64,000 nt of DNA from Calliopsis andreniformis (Eukaryota > Arthropoda > Insecta > Hymenoptera > Andrenidae), in assembly GCF_051401765.1 (NCBI RefSeq), contig NW_027480543.1:620001-684000 (forward strand). The letters are read 5' to 3'. Position 1 is the stretch's first letter, and every line of letters starts with the position of its first letter. The notes under the pieces were generated by a model. That model made no database searches and was not told where the DNA came from. It worked only from the letters and a program-made list of their open reading frames with translations. Position numbers and translations under genes: made by a program. Shown piece by piece: positions 53,373 through 64,000 of the stretch.

Positions 53373-54366
53373 GATTGAGGTTTGAGGATTGAGGACGAGG
53401 ACTGACGGTAGAGATTTGAGGTTTGACGACTGAGGATTGAGGATTGAGGATTGAGGATTCAGGATGATGTCTGAGGGTTGAGGATTGAGGTTTGAGGACT
53501 GAGAATTGAGGATTGATGATTGAGGATTGAAGATAGAGGATTGGGTATTGAGGATTGAAGATAGAGGATTGAGGATTGAGGATTGAGGATTGAGGATGAT
53601 GTCTGAGGGTTGAGGACTGAGGTTTGAGGTCTGAGGACTGAGGATTGAGGACTGAGGATTGAGGATGAGGGCTGAGGGACGGGGATTGAGGTTTGACGGC
53701 TGAGGACTGAGTATTGAGGATTGAGAATTAAGGATTGTTGATAGAGGATTGAAGATTGAGGATTGGGTACTGAGGATTGAAGAATGAGGATTGAGGATTG
53801 AGGATTGAGGATATAGGATTGGAGATTGATTATTGAGGGTTGAAGATTGTGGATTGAGGATCTAGGATTGGAGATTGATTATTGAGGATTGAAGATTGAG
53901 GATTGAGGATTGAAGGTTGAGTATTGAGGATTCAGAGTTGAGGGTTGAGGACTGAGGATTGACGATTGAAGATTGAGTATTGAGGATTGAAGATTGAGGA
54001 TTGAGGATTGAGGATTGAGGATTGAGGATGATGTCTGAGGGTTGAGGATTGAGGTTTGAGGACTGAGGACTGAGGATTGAAGGCTGAGGGTTGAGGATGA
54101 GGGCAGAGGGTCAGGGATTGAGGTTTGACGATTGAGGGTTGAGGATTGAGGATTGAGAATTGAGGATTGATGATTGAGGATTGAAGATCGAGGATTGGGT
54201 ATTGAGGATTGAAGAATGAGGATTGAGGATTGAGGATTGAGGATTGAAGATTGAGGATCTAGGATTGGAGATTGATTATTGAGGATTGAAGATTCAGGAT
54301 TGAGGACTGAGGATTGAGGATCTAGAATTGGAGATTGATTATTGAGGATTGAAGATTGAGGATTGA
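53373..54366. repeat. 3267-bp tandem unit, partial copy 2
   Basis: This stretch repeats 50106-51099 and then leaves the unit. A difference is GAAGATCGAGG near 54184 against GAAGATTGAGG near 50917. After 54366 the sequence follows the order found at about 59606-60150 instead. Confidence 0.8.
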
Positions 54367-54924
54367 CGATTGAGGATTGAGAATTGAGAATTGAGGATGA
54401 GGACTGAAGGTTGAGGATTGAGGTTTGAGAAATGAGGATTGCGGATTGAGGAATGAGGATTGAGGACTGAGGATTGAGGATTGTGTATTGAAGGTTGTGT
54501 ATTGATCACTGACGATTGAGGATTGAGGATTGGGGATTGAGGATTGAGGGTTGAAGATTGAACATTGAGGATTGAGGATTGAGGATTGATTATTAAGGAT
54601 TGAGGATGGAGGATGAGGGCTGAGGGTTGAGGATTGAAGTTTGAGGACTGAGGACTGAGGATTGAGGGTTGAGAATTGAGGATTGAGGATTGAGGATTGA
54701 CGATTGAGGATTGAGGATTGAAGATTGAGTATTGAGGATTGATGGTTGAGGATTGAGGATTGAGGATTGAGGATTGAGGATTGAAGATTGAGAATTGAGA
54801 ATTGAGGATGAGGGCTGAGGGTTGAGGATTGTGGTTTGAGGACTGAGGACTGAGGATTGAGGATCGAGAGTTGAGGATTGAGGATTGAGGATTGAGCATT
54901 GAGGATTGAGAATTGAGGATTGAG
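54367..54924. repeat. Segment shared with 59.6-60.15 kb
   Basis: This stretch matches about 59609-60150 at an offset near 5242, including GATTGATTATTAAGGATTG at 54584 and 59826. The same words recur in beta (28570, 33510, 41950, 45235). No gene is visible. Confidence 0.65.
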
Positions 54925-56401
54925 GATTGAGGATGATGTCTGAGGGTTGAGGATTGAGGTTTGAGGACTGAGGACTGAGGATTGAGGACTGAGGTTTGAG
55001 GATGAGGGCTGAGGGTCGGGGATTGAGGTTTGACGGCTGAGGACTGAGGATTGAGATTTGAGAATTAAGGATTGTTGATAGAGGATTGAAGATTGAGGAT
55101 TGGGTATTGAGGATTGGAGAATGAGGATTGCGGATTGAGGATTGAGGATTCAGGGTTGTGGATCTAGGATTTGAGATTGATTATTGAGTATTGAAGATTG
55201 GGGATTGAGGATTGAGGATTGAGGATATAGGATTGGAGATTGATTATTGAGGATTGAAGATTGGGGATTGAGGATTGAGGATTGAGGATATAGGATTGGA
55301 GATTGAAGATTGAGGACTGAGGATTGAGGATTGAGGATTGAGGACGGGGACTGACGGTTGAGGATTGAGGTTTGAGGATTCAGGATTGAGGATTGAGGAC
55401 TGAGGCTTGAGGATTGAGGATTGAGCATAGAGGATTGAAGATTGAGGACTGGCGATTGAGGATTGAAGATTGAGGATTAAGGATTGAGGATTGGGGATTG
55501 AGGATGTAGGATTGGAGATTGATTATTGAGGATTGAAGATTGAGGATTGAGGATTGAGGATTGAGGATTGAGGATGATGTCTGAGGGTTGAGGATTGAGG
55601 TTTGAGGACTGAGGACTGAGGATTGAAGACTGAGGGTTGAGGATGAGGGCAGAGGGTCGGGGATTGAGGTTTGACGACTGAGGATTGAGGATTGTGGACT
55701 GAGAATTGAGGATTGATGATTGAGGATTGAAGATAGAGGATTGGGTATTGAGGATTGAAGAATGAGGATTGAAGATTGAGGATTGATGATTAAGGATGTA
55801 GGATGGAGGATGAGGGCTGAGGGTTGAGGATTGAGGTTTGAGGACTGAGGACTGAGGATTGAGGATTGAGAATTGAGAATTGAGGATTGAGGATTGAGGA
55901 TTGAAAATTGAGTATTGAGGATTGATGATTGAGGATTGAGGATTGACGAATGAGGATAGAGGATTGAAGATTGAGTATTGAGGATTGAAGATTGAGGATT
56001 GAGGATTGAGGATTGAGGATTGAGGATTGAATATTGAAGATTGAGGATTGAGGATTGACGATTGAGGATTGAGGATTGAAGATTGAGTATTGAGTATTGA
56101 AGATTGAGGATTGAGGATTGAGGATTGAGGATTGAGGATTGAAGATTGAGGATTCAGAATTGAGGATTGAGGACTGAGCATTGAGGATTGAAGATTGAAT
56201 ATTGATGACTGAAGATTGAGGATTGAGGATTGAGGGTTGTGAATTGAAGATTGAGGATTGGGGATTGAGGATTGGCGATTCAGGATTGAGTCCTGAGAAT
56301 TGAGGATTGATGGTTGAGTATTGAGGATTCATGGCTGAGGGTTGTGTGTTGAATATTGAGGGTTGAGTATTGAGGATTGAGGATTGAGGATTGAGGATTG
56401 A
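54925..56401. repeat. Gamma right part, third copy
   Basis: This stretch matches 48593-50069 (offset 6332) and 36874-38350 (offset 18051), with more differences than those two show between each other, so it split off earlier. The open frames predicted here have the same ends as in the other copies because the stop-making variants are conserved. No gene is visible. Confidence 0.78.
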
Positions 56402-58577
56402 GATTTGATTATTGAATATTGTGGATTGAGTATTGAACCATGAGAATTCAGGATATTCTATTGAGTATTGAGAATTGAGGATTGATAGTTGAGTATTGAG
56501 GATTCATGGCTGATGGTTGTGTGTTGAATATTGAGGGTTGAGGATTGAGGATTGAGGATTGAGGACTGGTGATAGAGGATTGAGGATTAAGCATTGAGGA
56601 TTGAAGATTGAAGACTGAGGACTGAGGATTGAGGATTGAGAATTCAGGATTGTTGATAGAGGATTGAAGATTGAGGATTGGGTATTGAGGATTGGGTATT
56701 GAGGATTGAAGAATGAGGATTGAGGATTGAGGATTGAGGATTGAGGGTTGAGGATCTAGGATTGGAGATTGATTATTGTGGATTGAAGGTTGGGGATTGA
56801 GGATTGAGGATTGAGGATCTAGGATTGGAGATTGATTATTGAGGATTGATGATTGAGGATTGATTATTGAGGAATGAGAATTGAGAATTGAGAATGAGGT
56901 CTGAGGGTTGAGGATTGAGGTTTGAGAAATGAGGATTGAGAATTGAGGATGAGGACTGAGGGTTGAGAATTCAGGTTTGAGAAATGAGGATTGAGGATTG
57001 AGGATTGAGGATTGAGGGTTGAGGATTGATGATTGAGTATTGAAGATTGAGTATTGATCACTGAGGATTGAGGACTGAGGATTGAGGATTGAGGATTGAG
57101 GATTGAAGATTGAATATTGAGGATTGAGGATTGAGGATTGAGAATTGAGGATGAGGACTGAGGGTTGATGATTGAGGTTTGAGGGGTGAGGATTAAAGGT
57201 TGAGGTTTGAGGGTTGAGGATTGAGGATTGAGGATTGAGTATTGAAGATTGAGTATTGATGCCTGAGGATTGAGGATTGAGGATTGAGGTTTGAGGATTG
57301 GGGATTGAATATTGAGTACTGAGGATTGAAGATTGAGGATTGAGGATTGAGGATTGAGGATGGAGGATGAGGGCTGAGGGTCGAGGATTGAGGTTTGATT
57401 ATTGAATCCTGAGAATTCAGGATATTCTATTGAGTATTGAGAATTGAGGATTGATGGTTGAGTACTGAGGACTGAGGATTGAGGATTGAAGGTTGAGTAT
57501 TGAGGATTCAGAATTGAGGTTTGAGGACTGAGGATTGAGGATTGAAGATTGAAGATTGAGTATTGAGGATTGAAGATTGAGGATTGAGGATTGAGGATTG
57601 AGGATTGAGGATGATGTCTGAGGGTTTAGGATTGAGGTTTGAGGACTGAGCTCTGAGGATTGAGGACTGAGGTTTGAGGATGAGGGCTGAGGGTCGGGGA
57701 TTGAGGTTTGACGGCTGAGGACTGAGGATTGAGGATTGAGAGTTAAGGATTGTTGATAGAGGATTGAAGAATGAGGATTGAAGATTGAGGATTGGGAATT
57801 GAGGACTGAACATTGAGGATTGAGGATTGAGGATTGAAGGTCGAATATTGATGAATGAAGATTAACGATTTAGGTCTGAGGATTGAGGAATGAGTATTGA
57901 AAATTGAGGATTGAGAATTCAGGATTGAGGATTGAGGATTGAAGATTGAGTATTGAGGATTGAAGGTTGAGGATTGAGGATTGAGGATTCAGGATTGATG
58001 ATTGAAGATTGTGTATTAAAGATTGAAGATTGAGGATTGAGGATTGAGGATTGAGGATTGAGGATTGAGGATTGAAGATTGAGAATTGGAGATTGAGAAT
58101 TGAGGTTTGAGGACTGAGGACTGAGGATTGAGGACTGAGGTTTGAGGATGAGGGCTGAGGGTCGGGGATTGAGGTTTGACGGCTGAGGACTGAGGATTGA
58201 GGATTGAGAATTAAGGATTGTTGATAGAGGATTGAAGATTGAGGATCGGGTATTGAGGATTAAGGAATGAGGATTGAGGATTGAGGATTGAGGATTCAGG
58301 GTTGTGGATATAGGATTGGAGATTGATTATTGAGGATTGAAGATTGGGGATTGAGGATTGAGGATTGAGGATATAGGATTGGAGATTGATTATTGAGGAT
58401 TGAAGATTGGGGATTGAGGATTGAGGATTGAGGATCTAGGATTGGAGATTGAAGATTGAGGATTGAGGATTGAGGGTTGAGGATTGAGGACGGGGACTGA
58501 CGGTTGAGGATTGAGGATTGAGGTTTGAGGATTGAGGACGAGGACTGACGGTAGAGGATTGAGGTTTGAGGATTGAG
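56402..58577. repeat. Mosaic of epsilon-, delta- and gamma-like words
   Basis: Positions 56402-56550 match the epsilon module near 12243 (TTTGATTATTGAATATTGTGG, landmark at 56444). About 56740-57070 resembles delta and H1 near 740-900 and 5990-6290. About 57400-57860 resembles 36.4-36.6 and 35.0-35.4 kb, with a landmark at 57413. About 58100-58440 uses gamma words near 36.9-37.2 kb. The order is unique in this window. No gene is visible. Confidence 0.6.
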
Positions 58578-59300
58578 GATTCAGAGTTGAGGGTTGAGGA
58601 CTGAGGATTGAGGATTGAAGATTGAGTATTGAGGATTGAAGATTGAGGATTGAGGATTGAGGATTGAGGATTGAGGATTGAGGATTGAGGATGATGTCTG
58701 AGGGTTGAGGATTGAGGTTTGAGGACTGAGGACTGAGGATTGAGGACTGAGGTTTGAGGATGAGGGCTGAGGGTCGGGGATTGAGGTTTGACGGCTGAGG
58801 ACTGAGGATTGAGAATTGAGAATTAAGGATTGTTGATAGAGGATTGAAGATTGAGGATTGGGTATTGAGGATTGAAGAATGAGGATTGGGGATTGAGGAT
58901 TGAGGATTCATGGTTGTGGATCTAGGAGTTGAGATTGATTATTGAGTATTGAAGATTGGGGATTGAGGATTGAGGATTGAGGATATAGGATTGGAGATTT
59001 ATTATTGAGGATTGAAGATTGGGGATTGAGGATTGAGGATTGAGGATCTAGGATTGGAGATTGAAGATTGAGGATTGAGGATTGAGGGTTGAGGATTGAG
59101 GACGGGGACTGACGGTTGAGGATTGAGGTTTGAGGATTCAGGATTGAGGATTGAGGACTGAGGCTTGAGGATTGAGGATTGAGCATTGAGGATTGAAGAT
59201 TGAGGACTGGCGATTGAGGATTGAAGATTGAGGATTAAGGATTGAGGATTGGGGATTGAGGATGTAGGATTGGAGATTGATTATTGAGGATTGAAGTTTG
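58578..59300. repeat. Gamma segment, fourth copy
   Basis: This stretch matches 48502-49210, starting at an offset of 10076 and moving to 10090 after two extra monomers near 58670. It includes TTCATGGTTGTGGATCTAGG near 58908, where the other copies have TTCAGGGTTGTGG. Confidence 0.7.
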
Positions 59301-61344
59301 AGGTCTGAGGATTGAGGATTGAGGACTGAGGGTTGAGGATGAGGGCAGAGGGTCAGGGATTGAGGTTTGACGATTGAGGGTTGAGGATTGAGGATTGAGA
59401 ATTGAGGATTGATGATTGAGGATTGAAGATTGAGGATTGGGTATTGAGGATTGAAGAATGAGGATTGATGATTGAGGATTGAGGATTGAAGATTGAGGAT
59501 CTAGGATTGGAGATTGATTATTGAGGATTGAAGATTCAGGATTGAGGACTGAGGATTGAGGATCTAGAATTGGAGATTGATTATTGAGGATTGAAGATTG
59601 AGGATTGACGATTGAGGATTGAGAATTGAGAATTGAGGATGAGGACTGAGGGTTGAGGATTGAGGTTTGAGAATTGAGGGTTGAGGATTGAGGAATGAGG
59701 ATTGAGGACTGAGGATTGAGGATTGTGTATTGAAGATTGTGTATTGATCACTGAGGATTGAGGATTGAGGATTGGGGATTGAGGATTGAGGGTTGAAGAT
59801 TGAACATTGAGGATTGAGGATTGAGGATTGATTATTAAGGATTGAGGATGGAGGATGAGGGCTGAGGGTTGAGGATTGAAGTTTGAGGACTGAGGACTGA
59901 GGATTGAGGGTTGAGAATTGAGGATTGAGGATTGAGGATTGACGATTGAGGATTGAGGATTGAAGATTGAGTATTGAGGATGGAAGGTTGAGGATTGAGG
60001 ATTGAGGATTGAGGATTGAGGATTGAAGATTGAGAATTGAGTATTGTGGATGAGGGCTGAGGGTTGAGGATTGTGGTTTGAGGACTGAGGAGTGAGGATT
60101 GAGGATCGAGAGTTGAGGATTGAGGATTGAGGATTGAGCATTGAGGATTGAGGATTGAGGATTGATGATTGAGGGTTGAAGATTGAATATTGAGGATTGA
60201 AGATTGAGTATTGATGATTAAGGATTGAGGATGGAGGATGAGGGCTGAGGGTTGAGGATTGAGGTTTGAGGACTGAGGACTGAGGATTGAGGATTGAGAA
60301 TTGAGGATTGAGGGTTGAGGATTGAAGATTGGGGATCGAGGATTGAGGGTTGAAGATTGAACATTGAGGATTGAAGATTGAGGATTGATGATTAAGGATT
60401 GAGGATGGAGGATGAGGGCTGAGGGTTGAGGATTGAAGTTTGAGGACTGAGGACTGAGGATTGAGGATTGAGAATTGAGGATTGAGGATTGAGGATTGAG
60501 GATTGAAAATTGAGTATTGAGGATTGAAGATTGAGGATTGAGGATTGACGATTGAGGATTGAGGATTGAAGATTGAGTATTGAGGATTGAAGATTGAGGA
60601 TTGAGGATTGAGGATTGAGGATTGAGGATTGAGGATTGAATATTGAGGATTGAGGATTGAGGATTGAGGATTGAGCATTGAGGATTGAAGACTGAATATT
60701 GATGATTGAAGATTGAGGATTGAGGATTGAGGGTCGTGGATTGAGGACGAGGACTGAGGGTTGAATATTGATGATTGAGGACTGAGGATTGAGGATTGAG
60801 GATTGAAAATTGAGGATTGAGTATTGAGGATTGAGGATTGAGGATTGAAGATTGAGGATTGACGATTGAGGATTGAGGATTGAAGATTGAGTATTGAGGA
60901 TGGAAGGTTGAGGGTTGAGGATTGAGGTTTGAGGACTGAGGACTGAGGATTGAGGACTGAGGTTTGAGGATGAGGGCTGAGGGTCGGGGATTGAGGTTTG
61001 ACGGCTGAGGACTGAGGATTGAGGATTGAGAATTAAGGATTGTTGATAGAGGATTGAAGATTGAGGATTGGGTATTGAGGATTGAAGAATGAGGATTGAA
61101 GATCGAGGATTGGGTATTGAGGACAGAACATTGAGGATTGAGGATTGAGGATTTAAGGTTGAATATTGATGAATGAAGATTAACGATTGAGGTCTGAGGA
61201 TTGAGGATTGAGGATTGAAAATTGAGGATTGAGGATTCAGGATTGAGGATTGAGGATTGATGATTGAGGACTGAGGATTGAGGATTGAGGATTGAAAATT
61301 GAGGATTCAGGATTGAGGATTGAGGATTGAAGATTGAGAATTGG
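59301..61344. repeat. Mosaic of gamma and beta words
   Basis: About 59320-59590 resembles 50.82-51.07 kb (GGGTCAGGGATTGAGG). About 59606-60150 matches 54.37-54.92 kb. About 60120-60840 resembles 33.8-34.5 kb, with a small insertion near 60345-60380 containing GAACATTGAGG. About 60900-61200 resembles 35.15-35.43 kb. No gene or landmark is visible. Confidence 0.62.
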
Positions 61345-62687
61345 GGATTGAGGATTGACAGTTGAGGATTGAGTATTGAGGATTGAGAATTGAGGATTGA
61401 GGATTGAAATTGAGTATTGAGGCCTGAGGATTGAGGATTGAGGATTGAGGATTGGGGATTGAATATTGAGTACTCAGGATTGAAGATTGAGGATTGAGGA
61501 TTGAGGGTTGAGGATGGAGGATGAGGGCTGAGGGTTGAGGATTGAGGTTTGAGTATTGAACCCTGAGAATTCAGGATATTCCATTGAGTATTGAGAATTG
61601 AGGATTGATGGTTGAGTACTGAGGACTGAGGATTGAGGATTGAAGGTTGAGTATTGAGGATTCAGAATTGAGGTTTGAGGACTGAGGATTGAAGATTGAA
61701 GATTGAGTATTGAGGATTGAAGATAGAGGATTGAGGATTGAGGGTTGAGGATTGAGGATGATGTCTGAGGGTTGAGGACTGAGGTTTGAGGACTGAGGAC
61801 TGAGGATTGAGGACTGAGGATTGAGGATGAGGGCTGAGGGTCGGGGATTGAGGTTTGACAGCTGAGGACTGAGTATTGAGGATTGAGAATTAAGGATTGC
61901 TGATAGAGGATTGAAGATTGAGGATTGGGTATTGAGGATTGAAGAATGAGGATTGAGGATTGAGGATTGGGGATTGAGGATGTAGAATTGGAGATTGATG
62001 AATGAGGTTTGAAGATTGAGGATCGAGGATTGAGAATTGAGAATTGAGAATTGAGGGTGAGGACTGAGGTTTGAGTATTGAGGTTTGAGGAACGAGGACT
62101 GAGGATTGAGGGTTGAGGACGGAGGATTGACGATTGAGTATCGAAGATTGAGGATTGAGGATTGAGGATTGATTATTAAGGATTGAGGATGGAGGATGAG
62201 GGCTGAGGGTTGAGGATTGAAGTTTGAGGACTGAGGACTGAGGATTGAGGGTTGAGAATTGAGGATTGAGGATTGAGGATTGACGATTGAGGATTGAGGA
62301 TTGAAGATTGAGTATTGAGGATGGAAGGTTGAGGATTGAGGATTGAGGATTGAGGATTGAGCATTGAAGATTGAGAATTGAGAATTGTGGATGAGGGCTG
62401 AGGGTTGAGGATTGTGGTTTGAGGACTGAGGACTGAGGATGGAGGATCGAGAGTTGAGGATTGAGGGTTGAGGATTGAGCATTGAGGATTGAGAATTGAG
62501 GATTGATGATTGAGGGTTGAAGATTGAATATTGAGGATTGAAGATTGAGTATTGATGATTAAGGATTGAGTATGGAGGATGAGGTCTGAGGGTTGAGGAT
62601 GGATGTTTGAGGACTGAGGACTGAGGATTGAGGATTGAGAATTGAGGATTGAGGGTTGAGGATTGAAGATTGGGGATCGAGGATTGA
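61345..62687. repeat. Beta right part, further copy
   Basis: This stretch matches about 32691-34033 at a constant offset of 28654, including GGCCTGAGG at 61421 and the landmark at 61567. The left half also matches 27.7-28.9 kb at an offset of 33601. The offset stays constant over more than 1.3 kb despite many substitutions, so point mutation has outpaced slippage here. Confidence 0.8.
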
Positions 62688-64000
62688 GGATTGAGGATTG
62701 AGGATTGAGGATTGAGGATTGAAGATTGAGTATTGAGGATTGAAGATTGAGGATTGAGGATTGAGTATTGAAGATTGAGGATTTGGGACTGAGGATTGAA
62801 GATTGAGGATTATCATTGAGGATTGAGGATTGAGGACTGAGGATTGAGGATTGAAGAATGAGGACTGAGGATTGAGGATTGAGGATTGAGGATTGAAGAT
62901 TGAGTATTGAGGATTGAAGATTGGAGATTGAGGATTTGGGAATGAGGATTGAAGGTTGAGGATTGAGGATTGAGGATTGTGGATTCAGGATTGAGGATTG
63001 AGGATTGAAGATTGAGGACTGGGTATTGAGGATTGAAGAATGAGGATTGAGGATTGAGGATTGAGGATTGAGGATTGAAGATTGAGGATTGGGTATTGAG
63101 GATTGAACATTGAGGATTGAGGATTGAGTATTGAGGTTTGAGGATTGAGGATTGAAGATTGAATATTGATGATTGAAGATTGAGGATCGAGGATTGCGAA
63201 TTGAGGATTGAAGAATGAGGATTGAGGATTGAGGATTGAGGATTGAGGATCGAAAATTGAGTACTGAGTATCGAAGATTGAGGATTGAGGATTGAGTACT
63301 GAAGATTGAGGATTTGGGACTGAGGATTGAAGATTGAGGATTTAGGATTGAGCATTGAGGATTCAGGATTGAGGATTGAGTATTGAAGATTGAGGATTGG
63401 GTATTGAGGATTGAAGAATGAGGATTGAGGGTTGAGGACTGAGGATTGAAGATTGAAAATTGAGGATCGAGGATTGAGGATTGAGGGTTGAGGATTGAAG
63501 ATTGGGGATTGAAGATTGAGTATTGAGGATTGAAGGTTGAGGATTGAGGATTGAGGATTGATGATTGAAGATTGTGTATTAAAGATTGAAGATTGAGGAT
63601 TGAGGATTGAGGATTGAGGATTGAGGATTGAGGATTGAGTATTGATGATTGAAGATTGAGGATTGGGTATTGATTATTGAAGAATGAGGATTGAGGATTG
63701 AGGATTGAGGATTGAGGATTGAAGATTGAGTATTGAGGATTGAAGATTGAGGATTGAGGATTGAGTATTGAAGATTGAGGATTTGGGACTGAGGATTGAA
63801 GATTGAGGATTATCATTGAGGATTGAGGATTGAGGACTGAGGATTGAGGATTGAAGAATGAGGACTGAGGATTGAGGATTGAGGATTGAGGATTGAAGAT
63901 TGAGTATTGAGGATTGAAGATTGGAGATTGAGGATTTGGGAATGAGGATTGAAGGTTGAGGATTGAGGATTGAGGATTGTGGATTCAGGATTGAGGATTG
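62688..64000. repeat. 1000-bp tandem step at the right edge
   Basis: The sequence from about 62688 recurs from about 63688 to the window end at an offset of 1000. The clearest marker is the rare word GGATTATCATTGAGG at 62807 and 63807. The unit is built from beta left-part words (compare 25.0-25.3 and 25.85-26.15 kb, where the word is GGATTAGGATTG). The second copy runs off the window. Confidence 0.82.

Larger units (their letters stand above)
337..59575. repeat. Recurrent GGATCTAG / ATTGGAGATTG word
   Basis: A word reading GGATCTAG[G/A]ATTGGAGATTG then ATTATTGAGG recurs dozens of times across most of the array. Examples lie near 403, 742, 799, 1474, 3233, 4787, 8337, 14426, 17691, 23409, 26487, 31441, 36112, 43679, 47831, 52419 and 59500. 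Forms with GGATATAGG or GGATGTAGG appear mainly after 36 kb. Its CTA makes TAG on the - strand, so it is another place where - strand open frames end. Conservation of so divergent a word shows that homogenisation acts on segments far longer than seven bases. Confidence 0.85.
12284..61572. repeat. Recurrent GAATTCAGGATA landmark, 21 copies
   Basis: A non-heptamer word, GAATTCAGG[A/G]TA[T/C]TC[T/C]A followed by TTGAGTA[T/C]TGAGAA, stands with its GAATTC at 12284, 16539, 19770, 20893, 22259, 27966, 32913, 34919, 35763, 36453, 41371, 44653, 46638, 47482, 48172, 51224, 52068, 52758, 56444, 57413 and 61567. It is usually preceded by GAACCATGA, GAACCCTGA, GAATCCTGA or GAATACTGA. Its outer bases GAAT and ATTC could pair, but the arms are only 4 bp. 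The TCA within it is a TGA stop on the - strand and ends many of the open frames. Confidence 0.9.
1..64000. repeat. Degenerate 7-bp satellite array (GGATTGA)n
   Basis: Every part of the window can be parsed into GGATTGA monomers (TCAATCC on the other strand) and variants one or two bases away. Common variants are GTATTGA, GAATTGA, GGTTTGA, GGGTTGA, GGACTGA, GGGCTGA, AGATTGA, TGATTGA and CGATTGA. A 6-mer, GGATGA, recurs and shifts the register. Perfect runs are short: one of the longest I found is nine monomers at 43051-43113. The array reaches both edges, so its full length is unknown. The + strand is G-rich and nearly C-free. No function can be assigned. A satellite or minisatellite is the plain reading; the host could be eukaryotic or bacterial. 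Confidence 0.97.

Noticed and set aside
1..64000. CRISPR array
   Set aside because: Repeats are 7 bp and contiguous, with no unique spacers of regular length and no cas genes.
1..64000. Active telomere repeat
   Set aside because: The unit is G-rich and heptameric like plant TTTAGGG, but it is highly degenerate, has no G-triplet, and shows kilobase higher-order repeats. A subtelomeric satellite remains possible.
1..64000. Similarity of the SILNPQS heptapeptide to the RNA polymerase II C-terminal domain or to a coiled coil
   Set aside because: The heptad length follows from 7 x 3 bases. The residues lack the YSPTSPS pattern, and proline in every heptad is incompatible with a continuous coiled coil.
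1..64000. Firm assignment to cyanobacterial STRR heptamers
   Set aside because: The period agrees, but the sequence does not match the STRR consensus forms I remember, and such arrays are normally short. I kept it only as an alternative.
1..64000. GAGG words as Shine-Dalgarno sites on the + strand
   Set aside because: They occur in nearly every monomer and no + frame stays open for more than a short distance.
1..64000. tRNA, rRNA or riboswitch genes
   Set aside because: The near absence of C on one strand leaves little scope for Watson-Crick stems; no cloverleaf or conserved RNA motif is visible.

Overview
The whole 64 kb window is one degenerate tandem-repeat array. The basic unit is a 7-base monomer, GGATTGA on the + strand (TCAATCC on the - strand). 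It is interspersed with point variants such as GTATTGA, GAATTGA, GGACTGA, GGTTTGA, GGGTTGA, AGATTGA and the 6-mer GGATGA. The array fills the window edge to edge. I see no unique-sequence gene, RNA gene, transposon, CRISPR array, promoter or terminator. The consensus has no C on the + strand, and the 60-base lines I checked carry only a few C, so strand asymmetry is extreme throughout.

The many long open frames, all on the - strand, are a by-product of the monomer. Seven is not a multiple of three, so three monomers (21 bases) cycle through all frames, and every - frame reads the same Ser-Ile-Leu-Asn-Pro-Gln-Ser heptapeptide without a stop. Every + frame meets TGA once per 21 bases. Open frames end only where variant monomers create TAG, TAA or TGA on the - strand. 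I therefore annotate no CDS.

The real structure is a nested hierarchy: monomers, then recognisable 'words' of tens to hundreds of bases, then kilobase higher-order repeats. Layout: 1-4061, block delta with a 1758-bp internal duplication; 4062-19923, family H1, comprising a 3550-bp tandem pair, a nested 649-bp duplication, and three further truncated or rearranged copies of which two end in block epsilon; 19924-24965, mosaic plus a second delta copy carrying a 962-bp insertion; 24966-33852, two beta copies (3934-bp unit), the second expanded by a 1013-bp tandem duplication; 29023-50212, a long unit (about 8.5 kb) present twice, the second copy expanded by a 3282-bp tandem duplication; 50106-54366, a 3267-bp tandem unit; 54367-64000, mosaics of beta and gamma words with a 1000-bp tandem step at the right edge. 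The offsets are additive (8437 + 3282 = 11719; 8458 + 3282 = 11740; 3934 + 1013 = 4947), so the order of several duplications can be read.

The organism cannot be named from this sequence. A long satellite with higher-order repeats is most familiar from eukaryotic heterochromatin or subtelomeres, which I mildly favour. Heptameric intergenic repeats also occur in bacteria (the STRR family of cyanobacteria, and similar arrays I recall from Bacteroidota), so a bacterial source is not excluded. All identities and boundaries were judged by eye from offsets; boundaries inside runs of perfect monomers are uncertain by tens of bases.
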